Assembly: GCF_020463795.1 (NCBI RefSeq)
Contig: NZ_CP080025.1
Span: 3,841,501 to 3,905,500, forward strand
Reading direction: 5' to 3'
From: Echinicola marina
GTDB taxonomy: Bacteria; Bacteroidota; Bacteroidia; Cytophagales; Cyclobacteriaceae
Length of the DNA: 64,000 nucleotides
Part shown: one piece after another, positions 45,193 through 53,725 of the stretch
Position numbering within the stretch: position 1 is the stretch's first letter
Layout: every line of letters starts with the position of its first letter
Program-made: the position numbers and the translations under genes
Notes under the pieces: generated by a model
Seen by the model: the letters and a program-made list of their open reading frames with translations, nothing else
Databases searched by the model: none
What the model was told of the DNA's origin: nothing

Positions 45193-45563
45193 TGAGACCA
45201 ATTGTTAAAAAACTGCATTTTCCTCTATGCAGTGCGTCTTTGTTTGATTATACAAATTGATGGCGGTAGATCATTTCAGCTTATTATTTCAGAAAACTGG
45301 ATAGAAACACCTTGATGTTTTGTTAAATACTTGATGTTGTGTCTTATAATTTTATGTTTTTCACCAAAAAAATAAAATATATTGAAATTTTAATTTTTTG
45401 TAGTTTATTATTTTATTGCTGGTTCTTTTTAAGTGTTAGGTTAAGGGAAATGCAATGATTGATGCTAATTGTTAATAATTTGTTAAGCTTGAACCATGCC
45501 TTTTAACCTATAATTCATCTAAAATGGAGGTAGTGATTTTTAATTTTTCTCACTTACCTATAT
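45193..45563. other. Long AT-rich gap between ECF sigma 3 and fecR 3
   Basis: No reading frame. A hairpin AGGTAGTGA/TCACTTACCT (45528-45559, one bulge) ends 4 bp before the fecR ATG, next to a GGAGG at 45526-45530. The rest is featureless AT-rich DNA that could hold a separate fecR promoter. Confidence 0.4.
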
Positions 45564-46529
45564 ATGAAAGAAGAGAGACCTCATCCTCGTGAATTAAAAA
45601 TGCTGATAGATAAAGCGCTTCAAGGAAAGTTAACAGCTGAAGAGAAGATGATTCTGGATCAGTGGTATACTTCCTTTGAGGAAGTGCTTCCTGTGGTTTA
45701 TAGTGATCTGTCGAAGGAAGATTTCAAAATGAAATTTTATCAGGAAACCTTGGAAAAGATCGAAAATAATAAAGCTAGGATCAATTCACCTCGTTTTTTA
45801 TGGCGTAAAATTGCCGCATCTGTGGTATTGTTGGCTGCAACGATTTCAGTATTGTTTTATATTCTTCCCAAGGGAGCCAATGATTTATCCTATATAGAAT
45901 ATAGTACAGGTAAAGGTGAACGAAAGTCAGTATTACTCAGTGATGGAAGCAAGGTGGTCTTAGATGGTCATACTCAGCTGCTTGTAGCTGATAATTTTGA
46001 AGGACAGAGAAATGTAAAGCTAATAGGAAGGGCATTTTTTGAAGTGAAAAGGAATGAAGCTTCACCTTTTACCATTAGCACAGAAAGCCTTAAGACTACC
46101 GTATTGGGAACCTCATTTGTAATAGATGCGCTGCCTGGTGGGCAAGAAGCAGTTGCGGTAAAATCTGGACGGGTACAAGTGGCATATGGAATAAAGGATG
46201 AGGTGGTTTTACAGCAAGGTGAGCAAGCCCTGCTGGTAGAAAATACGCTAGGACATTCGGTAATTAAAAATCCGTTGGAAGTATTCGGATGGATGGAGAA
46301 TAAATTGGTCTTTTATAATGATGATTTGGATGAAGTAGCGAGCAAAATAGGAAATTGGTATGGGGTAAAAATTGATCTGAAAGTAAGCCCCGAAAATACA
46401 TGCTTGCTCACAGGAACCTATAGTAATCTCAAACTCAGTGAACTTCTGGAAGTAATAAGTTTTTCAATCCCAATAAAATATGAAATCAATGATGCAACTG
46501 TAAAAATTATTTCGGAAGCATGTGAATAG
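45564..46529 (+). CDS. FecR-family anti-sigma factor (locus 4)
   Basis: 321 residues. A membrane segment lies at about 84-103 (IAASVVLLAATISVLFYILP). The periplasmic FecR domain has KSVLLSDGSKVVLDGHTQLLV, GRAFFEVKRN and VLGTSFVIDALPG, and the C-terminal DUF4974-like region has VASKIGNWYGVKI and ISFSIPIKYEIN. It should bind the sigma factor encoded upstream and be relieved by the STN-domain SusC encoded downstream. Confidence 0.92.
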   Translation: MKEERPHPRELKMLIDKALQGKLTAEEKMILDQWYTSFEEVLPVVYSDLSKEDFKMKFYQETLEKIENNKARINSPRFLWRKIAASVVLLAATISVLFYILPKGANDLSYIEYSTGKGERKSVLLSDGSKVVLDGHTQLLVADNFEGQRNVKLIGRAFFEVKRNEASPFTISTESLKTTVLGTSFVIDALPGGQEAVAVKSGRVQVAYGIKDEVVLQQGEQALLVENTLGHSVIKNPLEVFGWMENKLVFYNDDLDEVASKIGNWYGVKIDLKVSPENTCLLTGTYSNLKLSELLEVISFSIPIKYEINDATVKIISEACE

Positions 46530-46554
46530 GTAGAGCTGCTGCAACAGCCCTACC
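46529..46554 (+). terminator. Hairpin at the fecR stop, before susC (locus 4)
   Basis: GGTAGAGCTG and CAGCCCTACC pair at 9 of 10 positions around a 6-base loop. The 5' arm starts at the last base of the fecR stop codon. No T-run follows. It is weaker than the hairpins in the same position of the other two loci. Confidence 0.5.
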
Positions 46555-46610
46555 AAATCATGGCTAAAGCAATTAAGGACATTACTTTAACTCAAGAACA
46601 AGTCTAAATT

Positions 46611-49600
46611 ATGAAAAAAAACCTAATTATCCTGCTTATGCGGATAACAACGAGAATGCTTTGTTTGGCTTTAATGATAGGTTTCAGTGTTTCGCTTAGT
46701 TTAGCGGGAAACCTTAGGGCCCAAGAAATCGAAGAGACGATGATTAATATAAAAGATCATCATTATACGATTTTAGAATTAATTAAAATAGTTGAAGACC
46801 AGTCGGAATTTTATTTTTCCTATAGGGGAGATCTTGATCTGAGGACCTCCATAGCAGTAAATCCGGGGAAAATTAATTTAAAGCGCCTATTGGAGCGTGT
46901 TTCAGACCAATCAGATTATGCATTCAAACATGTCAATAATTCTATTGGCCTCAGTAGGAAAAAGCAATTGAAAGCGGCCATCCGGAAAGAAGTTACTGTG
47001 ACAGGCAAGGTGAGTACAAAGGAAGGAGAAAGCCTTCCTGGAGCATCTGTGTCGGTAGAAGGGACCACCAAAGGAACAATAACAGATGTGGACGGTAATT
47101 ATATCATCAGTGTAGATGAAGGAGCTGTATTGGTTTTTGGGTATTTGGGATTTAAAACCCAAAAGGTGACCGTTAAAAGTCAATCCAAGATCGATATCCG
47201 ATTGGAAGCGGATGAAACTTCCCTTGATGAAGTGGTGGTGGTAGGTTTTGGTACCCAAAGAAAAGTCAGTTTGGTAGGTGCGCAGTCTACCGTAGAGGCG
47301 CAGGATTTGCAGATTCCCTCAGGTAACCTGACGAATTCGCTTGCCGGCAGACTTTCTGGGGTGGTTGGGGTCCAAAGAACGGGCGAACCTGGTTTTGATG
47401 ATTCAGATATTTGGATCCGGGGGATTTCTACTTTTAGCCAAAGTTTAAGCAAACCACTTATTTTGGTAGATGGAGTTCCTAGAGTTATGGCCAATGTAGA
47501 TCCTGAAGATATTGAGAGCTTCACGGTGTTGAAAGATGCTTCTGCGACGGCAGTTTATGGTGTACGGGGAGCAAATGGTGTGATCATTATTAAGACAAAA
47601 AGCGGAGCTGTAGGCAAGCCGAAATTTTCTTTTCGCTATTATGAAGGACTGACCAAATTCACCAAGTTACCAGAGTTTGCTGATGGACCTACCTATATGC
47701 GTATGTCCAATGAGGCGATTAGTAACCGAGGCGGAGTACCCATATACAGCGAGGATGTCATTCAGATGACCGCAGATGGAACAGATCCCTATCTGTACCC
47801 CAATGTAAATTGGATGGATGAGCTGTTCAATGATTTTGGACATCAAAGAAGGGCCAATCTCAATATAAGTGGAGGATCAGAGAATACTACTTTCTATGTA
47901 GGAACCAGTTATTTTGATGAAATAGGCTTATATAAACAAGGAGAAGCTGCTAACTATAACAATCAAATAGGTTTTAAGAGATATAATTTGACGGCCAATT
48001 TGGGTATTAAAGCCTCCAATACCACCAAGGTAGATTTAGGGATACAAGGTTATCTTGCCAATGCCAATTATCCCGGTTCTGGGCAAGCGACCATTTTTGA
48101 AAATGCTTTTTATATGACTCCTGTGGTGCATCCTGTTGTCTACGAAAATGGTGCTATAGCCGATCAAAGACAAGGGAGTTTGGCTAATCCCTGGGGGCAC
48201 CTTACTGCTACGGGATATGCTAACCAGTGGAGAAATCAGTTGTTTTCCAATTTAAGAGTCACACAGGAAATTCCAGCCATAAAGGGTTTGTCAGCTACTG
48301 CCATGTTTTCTTTTGATGTATATAATTATACCAGTATGAGAAGGACGAAGAGGCCGGATACTTTTTTGGCAACAGGGAGGGATGAAGACGGTAATATGTT
48401 ATATGAGGAAACCTATAGAGGAGAGCGGTATTTAAGTTTTTCTAGGAACAGTTCCGGCGAAAGGACCTTGTACTGGGAAGCTGCTTTAAAATACGATCGA
48501 TATTTTGACGATAAGCATGAGGTAACAGGAATGTTATTGTTCAATAAAAGTGATAAGTTAAATTCCCAAGCCGGAGATTTTAACAGTTCATTGCCCTATC
48601 GGTATTTGGGGATTTCCGGTCGTGGTACCTATGGTTATGCCGACAAGTACTTCTTGGAATTGAATTTTGGTTATAACGGATCGGAAAATTTCAATCCTGA
48701 GAACCGTTTCGGATTCTTCCCAGCGATGGGCTTAGGATGGGTAGCGAGTGAGGAAAGTTTTTTTGAGCCGTTGAAAGACGTGATTCCCATGCTTAAGTTC
48801 CGTTTTAGCCATGGCAAAGTGGGTAACAGTCAGATAGTGGGGAGGCGTTTTGCTTATCTGACGACCATTGATCAAACAGGCGGATATTCTTATGGAAAGG
48901 AGCGGAACAATAATTATGGGGGCTATGATATTGGGGATTATGGTGTAGATGTTACTTGGGAAACCGCAACCAAAACCAATATAGGTGTTGATTTGTATAG
49001 CCTAGGCAATGACCTGAACTTGCAGGTTGATTATTTCAAAGAGCTACGTGAGGGGATTTTTCTGAACAGGGAAGCTGTTCCAGCTTATGTTGGTTTACAA
49101 AGTGCACCATATGGCAACTTGGGAATAATAGAGAATAAAGGGATAGATGCTTCTTTGACCTTTTCCAAACGTTTTAAAAAATTCCATTTAAAAGCACTGG
49201 GTAATTTCACCTTTAGCAGAAACAAGGTCATTGAAAATGATAAACCTGATCCGACTTATCCATGGTTAGACCAAAAGAACAGGAAGGTAGGGCAGCGTTT
49301 TGGATATAATGCTTTAGGACTTTTTGAAAGCGAAGAAGAGATCAATAACGGCCCTGTGCATCCTGGATTGGTGCAAGCGGGGGATATTAAGTTTCAGGAT
49401 GTTAACGGAGATGGTTTGATCAATGACTTCGATAGGATTCCCATCGGATACGGAACAGTTCCTGAAATCGTTTATGGTTTTGGTCTGACCTTGGGTTATG
49501 GGAATTTCACCCTTTCTTCACTTTTCCAAGGTGTAGGGAATGTAGATATTTTTATGAATGGAGAAGGGTTTATGCCATTTATGGTTTCTATGAGCAGGGG

Positions 49601-49946
49601 CAATTTATTGAGCAATATTGAGGACAGGTGGACTGTGGAAGATCCCCGTCAAGATGTTTTTTATCCACGTTTGTCAGATGGAAGCCCCAATAGTAACTAT
49701 GCTACCAGTAGTTGGTGGTTAAAAAACGGTAAATACCTACGATTAAAAAATGTGCAATTGACTTATAATCTTCCCAAAACGTTTGTTGATCGGCTGAAGC
49801 TAGATAATGCAAGTTTGTTTTTGACGGGCTATAATGTGCTGACCTGGAGTCCATTTGATTTTTGGGATGTAGAGTTAGGGGATGGAAGAGGTGCCAGGTA
49901 TCCAAATGTTTCCAGTTATACCTTGGGAATTGATTTAAAATTCTAA
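46611..49946 (+). CDS. SusC-like TonB-dependent receptor with STN domain (locus 4)
   Basis: 1111 residues: signal segment (MLCLALMIGFSVSLSLAGNLRA), STN domain at about 45-120 (YTILELIKIVEDQSEFYFSYRG, LKRLLERVSDQSDYAFKHV), carboxypeptidase-like domain at about 127-200 (VTGKVSTKEGESLPGASVSV), plug with LKDASATAVYGVRGANGV near residue 305, and a beta barrel ending in LGIDLKF. It is the receptor and signalling partner of the FecR encoded upstream. susD follows within about 40 bp. The downstream EEP enzyme and metallophosphoesterase suggest a phosphate-bearing ligand. Confidence 0.95.
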   Translation: MKKNLIILLMRITTRMLCLALMIGFSVSLSLAGNLRAQEIEETMINIKDHHYTILELIKIVEDQSEFYFSYRGDLDLRTSIAVNPGKINLKRLLERVSDQSDYAFKHVNNSIGLSRKKQLKAAIRKEVTVTGKVSTKEGESLPGASVSVEGTTKGTITDVDGNYIISVDEGAVLVFGYLGFKTQKVTVKSQSKIDIRLEADETSLDEVVVVGFGTQRKVSLVGAQSTVEAQDLQIPSGNLTNSLAGRLSGVVGVQRTGEPGFDDSDIWIRGISTFSQSLSKPLILVDGVPRVMANVDPEDIESFTVLKDASATAVYGVRGANGVIIIKTKSGAVGKPKFSFRYYEGLTKFTKLPEFADGPTYMRMSNEAISNRGGVPIYSEDVIQMTADGTDPYLYPNVNWMDELFNDFGHQRRANLNISGGSENTTFYVGTSYFDEIGLYKQGEAANYNNQIGFKRYNLTANLGIKASNTTKVDLGIQGYLANANYPGSGQATIFENAFYMTPVVHPVVYENGAIADQRQGSLANPWGHLTATGYANQWRNQLFSNLRVTQEIPAIKGLSATAMFSFDVYNYTSMRRTKRPDTFLATGRDEDGNMLYEETYRGERYLSFSRNSSGERTLYWEAALKYDRYFDDKHEVTGMLLFNKSDKLNSQAGDFNSSLPYRYLGISGRGTYGYADKYFLELNFGYNGSENFNPENRFGFFPAMGLGWVASEESFFEPLKDVIPMLKFRFSHGKVGNSQIVGRRFAYLTTIDQTGGYSYGKERNNNYGGYDIGDYGVDVTWETATKTNIGVDLYSLGNDLNLQVDYFKELREGIFLNREAVPAYVGLQSAPYGNLGIIENKGIDASLTFSKRFKKFHLKALGNFTFSRNKVIENDKPDPTYPWLDQKNRKVGQRFGYNALGLFESEEEINNGPVHPGLVQAGDIKFQDVNGDGLINDFDRIPIGYGTVPEIVYGFGLTLGYGNFTLSSLFQGVGNVDIFMNGEGFMPFMVSMSRGNLLSNIEDRWTVEDPRQDVFYPRLSDGSPNSNYATSSWWLKNGKYLRLKNVQLTYNLPKTFVDRLKLDNASLFLTGYNVLTWSPFDFWDVELGDGRGARYPNVSSYTLGIDLKF

Positions 49947-49984
49947 CCGCAATTACGATGAATAGCAATAAAGAATTTATAAGC

Positions 49985-51814
49985 ATGAATAAGTATAAGT
50001 TTTCTTGGGTTATGGCTTTTCTGATGGTTTTCATACAGGGATGTAATGAAGATTTTTTGGACCAGGTCCCGGATGATATCATGACTTTGGAAGAAGTTTT
50101 TAATAGAAAAGACTTATCGGAATCCTATTTGGCCAATGTATACAATTATCTTAGGGATGAAGCCCATAGAACGAACAATACGCCATGGGATGTGATTTCT
50201 GATGATATTGATGTGTCCCAGAAAAACAATCCATTTCGTGTAAATTTGGGAAACTGGAGTGCCGCTTCCAATTATTGGGTGTTCTGGAATCATTATTATA
50301 AGGGAATAAGGTCTGCGACGACTTTTCTGAATAATATAGATGGTAATGAGCAGATACTTCAGGATAGGGCAGGACCAGCACTTATCATTCAATATAAGGC
50401 AGAAGCGAGGTTTTTAAGGGCTTATTTTTATTTTGAGCTTCTTAAACAATATGGTCCGGTGATTATTCTGGGAGAGGATGTTATTGATCCTGATCTGTCC
50501 ACAGAGGATCCGCTGATGCAAGCTGCCCGTACCCCTTTTGACCAGTGTGTTGATTATATTGTCGATGAGTTGGATATGGCAGCGGAAGATTTGCCCTTGC
50601 ACTATACCGATCAGCCTGACCAGGATTATGGGAGAGCGACCAAATTAATGTGCATGGCAGTGAAAAGTAGGATGCTACTTTATGCGGCCAGCCCTTTGTT
50701 TAATGGTAATGGTGATTATAATGACTTCAAAAATCAGGATGGTACCAGCTTGATGAACACCCAATATGATGCGTCCAAGTGGAAGCGGGCAGCAGATGCG
50801 GCAAAAGAAATTATTGATTTGGGCGTATTGTCATTGTACAAAGAATATGATTCAAATGGAGAATTGGATCCTTTGCTGTCATACAGGAATCTCTTTTTGA
50901 AACCTTGGAACGCTGAATGGATTCTTTCCAGAAACAGTAATTCCCTTTCCAATTATGAAAGGTCACTTACTCCGCGCCTGGCCAACGGTTATGCCAGTAT
51001 GGGGCCTACTCAAAAATTAGTGGATACCTATCATATGGCCAATGGACAAGTACCTGTATTGGGCTATCAAAATGATGGTACCCCAATAATCAACACTGCT
51101 TCAGGTTATACAGAAGATGGTTTTAGTGAAGAAGCTGAGGGGTATACCAAAGCAAATACTTTTAATATGTATGTGGGGAGAGAGCCTCGTTTTTATGCCT
51201 CAGTTACATATAGTGGTAGCGATTGGATCAACACTTCATCTAGTCTGGGCGTAAGGGAAATAGAATTATGGTATAATGGCGAGTCAGGGAAAGGAGGTTC
51301 TCATGATTATTCAGAGACAGGTTATTTGTTTAGAAAAAATGTACATCCAGACAGTAATCCCCGTGAATCCAAATATGTTTCAAGGCCACATGTGATGTAC
51401 CGTTATGCGGAAATTCTTTTGAACTATGTGGAGGCATTAAATGAATATGATCCTGGAAATACAGCGGTCTTGGCCTATTTGAATTTGATACGGGAAAGGG
51501 GAGGAATTCCCGGCCATTTATCTGACAATGGGCAGAGTGGTATGAGAGAACGGATTTGGAGGGAAAGGCGAATTGAATTGGCCATGGAGCATTTGAGGTA
51601 CTTCGATACTAGGAGGTGGAAGATTGCTGAAGAAACCGATGCGGGGCCTTTTTGGGGAATGAATGTCAATGCAGGAAATTTTGCTACTGATCCGGCATTT
51701 TTCCAAAGGACGATTTTTGAAAACAGGATATTTAGGAAGGCTTTTTATTTGTTTCCAATTCCCCAAGCAGAAATTGAACGAAATCCAAATTGTGTCCAAA
51801 ATCCAGGATGGTAA
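49985..51814 (+). CDS. SusD/RagB-family lipoprotein (locus 4)
   Basis: The ATG at 49985 gives a compact lipoprotein signal (VFIQGC, Cys20) followed by NEDFLDQVPDD; an ATG at 49958 would add nine residues. The mature protein of about 590 residues is among the larger SusD types. RPHVMYRYAEILLNYVEALNEY, WRERRIELAMEHLRYFDTRRW and VQNPGW mark the family. It sits on the cell surface with the SusC encoded upstream. Its end runs directly into the next lipoprotein gene, only 8 bp away. Confidence 0.95.
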   Translation: MNKYKFSWVMAFLMVFIQGCNEDFLDQVPDDIMTLEEVFNRKDLSESYLANVYNYLRDEAHRTNNTPWDVISDDIDVSQKNNPFRVNLGNWSAASNYWVFWNHYYKGIRSATTFLNNIDGNEQILQDRAGPALIIQYKAEARFLRAYFYFELLKQYGPVIILGEDVIDPDLSTEDPLMQAARTPFDQCVDYIVDELDMAAEDLPLHYTDQPDQDYGRATKLMCMAVKSRMLLYAASPLFNGNGDYNDFKNQDGTSLMNTQYDASKWKRAADAAKEIIDLGVLSLYKEYDSNGELDPLLSYRNLFLKPWNAEWILSRNSNSLSNYERSLTPRLANGYASMGPTQKLVDTYHMANGQVPVLGYQNDGTPIINTASGYTEDGFSEEAEGYTKANTFNMYVGREPRFYASVTYSGSDWINTSSSLGVREIELWYNGESGKGGSHDYSETGYLFRKNVHPDSNPRESKYVSRPHVMYRYAEILLNYVEALNEYDPGNTAVLAYLNLIRERGGIPGHLSDNGQSGMRERIWRERRIELAMEHLRYFDTRRWKIAEETDAGPFWGMNVNAGNFATDPAFFQRTIFENRIFRKAFYLFPIPQAEIERNPNCVQNPGW

Positions 51815-51822
51815 TAGAAAAC

Positions 51823-52803
51823 ATGAGAAAAATGAATTCAAAATTTAAAAATAATTGGTTTTTGGGCCTCATGTGCTTGCTTTCTGCTTGCGAAATAGAG
51901 GATTTAGAGGTGCCCAATAGTAGTGATTATTCTAAGGTTTATATCAGTGCTGCTGTCGAAAATCCAGTTGGTTTTACGGTTGCTGTAAAAGATGAGTGGT
52001 TCCCTATTCCTTTGGGGGTTGGTTATGGAGGGCTGACATTGCCTCAAAATGACTTGCAGGTAAAATTACTTGTAGAACCCCAGCTCGCTGCTGAGTATAA
52101 TGAAAATAATGGAACCAACTATCCGTTAATGCCCGAGGATAGCTACGAATTGGAAAATGATGTGCTGACTATCCTTAAAGGGGAAAATAGCAGTGGGAAT
52201 GCAATTATTAAGTTTAACCCTTTAAGATTTACCGGTCTTAGGCCCCATATACTTCCTGTTTCTATTTCTGAAGTGGATGGACAAGCACAAATTAATGAGG
52301 ATCTTAAAACTGTTTACCTACTTGTTACAGGCAGGTATGAAGAGAATCCTTTTACCAAATTTTCCCAAGAAAACTGGACAATAATGGATGTTTCATCTGA
52401 TGAGAATGATGGTCCAACTACAGGTGGGCGTGCTCATCATGCCATTGATGGAAGTTTGGATACTTTTTGGCACAGCCAATGGAGGAGGGATGAGAACGGG
52501 AACAGGCCAGGCCATCCTCATTATATTGTCATTGATATGAATGAGACAAAGCCCATTCATGGACTTGAGCTCTTTGGGAGGACCAATCAAATTGGGGGAA
52601 ATGGCAATCCAAGGGACATATATGTGGAAGTGAGTACAGATGGAGAGCACTGGACAGGAACCTTGGATTATGTTTTGGAAAATACAGCATCCAACACCAT
52701 TTACTTTCCTGAAGTTTTGGAAGCCAGGTATTTTAAGATTACCGTCAAGGCAAGTCATCAGGATGTTTATAGAACGCATATAGCAGAGATTGAAGCTTTC
52801 TAG
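51823..52803 (+). CDS. Surface lipoprotein with DUF1735-like and F5/8 type C domains
   Basis: The start at 51823 gives a lipoprotein signal (CLLSAC, Cys23). The frame opens at 51790 inside the end of susD with a TTG, which is unlikely to be used. After the signal, about residues 40-155 resemble the DUF1735 (BT_3987-like N-terminal) domain: YISAAVENP, LVEPQLAAEYNENNGTNY, LPVSISEVDG. About 175-326 form a discoidin-like F5/8 type C domain (HHAIDGSLDTFWHSQW, HYIVIDMNETKPIHGLEL, ARYFKITVKAS, HIAEIEAF). It has no catalytic domain and fits a SusE/F-type surface binding protein. The domain borders are approximate. Confidence 0.85.
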   Translation: MRKMNSKFKNNWFLGLMCLLSACEIEDLEVPNSSDYSKVYISAAVENPVGFTVAVKDEWFPIPLGVGYGGLTLPQNDLQVKLLVEPQLAAEYNENNGTNYPLMPEDSYELENDVLTILKGENSSGNAIIKFNPLRFTGLRPHILPVSISEVDGQAQINEDLKTVYLLVTGRYEENPFTKFSQENWTIMDVSSDENDGPTTGGRAHHAIDGSLDTFWHSQWRRDENGNRPGHPHYIVIDMNETKPIHGLELFGRTNQIGGNGNPRDIYVEVSTDGEHWTGTLDYVLENTASNTIYFPEVLEARYFKITVKASHQDVYRTHIAEIEAF

Positions 52804-52811
52804 GCCTAATG

Positions 52812-52839
52812 CCGTATGGGGCGGATTTGCTCCATAAGG
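52812..52839 (+). other. Intercistronic hairpin before EEP gene 2
   Basis: CCGTATGGGGC and GCTCCATAAGG pair at 9 of 11 positions around a 6-base loop, 8 bp after the upstream stop codon and about 25 bp before the EEP start. It has no T-run. It may be a processing or stability element. Confidence 0.5.
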
Positions 52840-52863
52840 TTATGTTATTTGTAGCAATCATAG

Positions 52864-53721
52864 ATGATGAAAGAAACAGGAAGAAAGATAAGTAGATTAT
52901 TAAAACCTTGGGTGACCAAGGTTTTAATAATCTTAATGCTGGCAGCATGTAGTGCAGAAGAGGCTGTAGTCCCGGACAAGCCAAAGACCAATGGTCTGAA
53001 AATCAAAACCATGTCTTACAATATTTATGGGGCAAGGCAGGGAGGGATTCCTGATTTGGCTGCATTAGCGGCGGTAATAAAGGAGTCAAATCCTGATTTG
53101 GTAGCGTTACAAGAAGTGGACCGGTTTACAGAGAGGAACGGTAAAGAGGTAGATATTGCCAAGGAATTAGGGGAAATGTGTGGGATGGAATATTTCTTTG
53201 CCAAGGCAATGGATTTGGGAAGTGGTGAATATGGAGATGCGATACTGTCAAAATTCCCTATTGAATCCAAGCACGCATTTAATATGGGTGTGGATCCCTT
53301 ATTGGGAGGAGAGCAGCGTTCCGTGGCTGTCATCAAGGTAGCTATAGAGGGGCAGGGACTTTATTTTGCCAGTACTCATTTGGACCATTTAGGTAATGAA
53401 CAAAACAGGTTGAAACAGGCACATGAGTTGAATGATATCGTGAAGCAATTTGACGGACCTATGATTCTGGGTGGTGATTTTAATGCTGTGCCAGATTCAG
53501 AAACCATTTCTATCATAAAGCAGACCCTCGTTCTTGGATGTAAGAACAATAACTGTAGTCAGCATACCTTTTCCACCTCCAAGCCAAACCGGACCATCGA
53601 TTATATTTTTTACAAGGGTATAAATAGACTTAGAGTAGAAAACTATGGTGTTTTCGATTGGGCCGACAGAGAATCGGATCACTTCCCAGTTGTAGCCACA
53701 TTTAATTTAAAACAGGATTAA
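52864..53721 (+). CDS. EEP-fold (endonuclease/exonuclease/phosphatase) lipoprotein, second paralog
   Basis: 285 residues with lipobox LAAC (Cys29). Motifs match the paralog at 38669: MSYNIYG, VALQEVDRFTERNG, SGEYGDAILSKFPI, STHLDHLGN, LGGDFNAVPDSE, IDYIFYK and SDHFPVVATF. It should hydrolyse a phosphate ester or phosphodiester outside the cytoplasm. The signal-peptide region is odd: codons 11-24 are encoded by a perfect 18-bp inverted repeat (52894-52933), and the hydrophobic core (VLIILMLAAC) is short and mostly encoded by its right arm. The metallophosphoesterase gene starts 5 bp after its stop, so the two are surely co-transcribed. Confidence 0.9.
   Translation: MMKETGRKISRLLKPWVTKVLIILMLAACSAEEAVVPDKPKTNGLKIKTMSYNIYGARQGGIPDLAALAAVIKESNPDLVALQEVDRFTERNGKEVDIAKELGEMCGMEYFFAKAMDLGSGEYGDAILSKFPIESKHAFNMGVDPLLGGEQRSVAVIKVAIEGQGLYFASTHLDHLGNEQNRLKQAHELNDIVKQFDGPMILGGDFNAVPDSETISIIKQTLVLGCKNNNCSQHTFSTSKPNRTIDYIFYKGINRLRVENYGVFDWADRESDHFPVVATFNLKQD
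52894..52933 (+). promoter_or_regulatory. Perfect 18-bp inverted repeat with GTGA loop inside the EEP gene 2 leader
   Basis: The arms AGATTATTAAAACCTTGG (52894-52911) and CCAAGGTTTTAATAATCT (52916-52933) are exact reverse complements with a 4-base loop GTGA, a GNRA-type tetraloop in RNA. The structure begins 30 bases into the coding region. It could hinder early elongation, protect the mRNA or be a protein-binding site. No similar structure is seen in the paralogous gene at 38669. Confidence 0.85.
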
Positions 53722-53725
53722 GATC

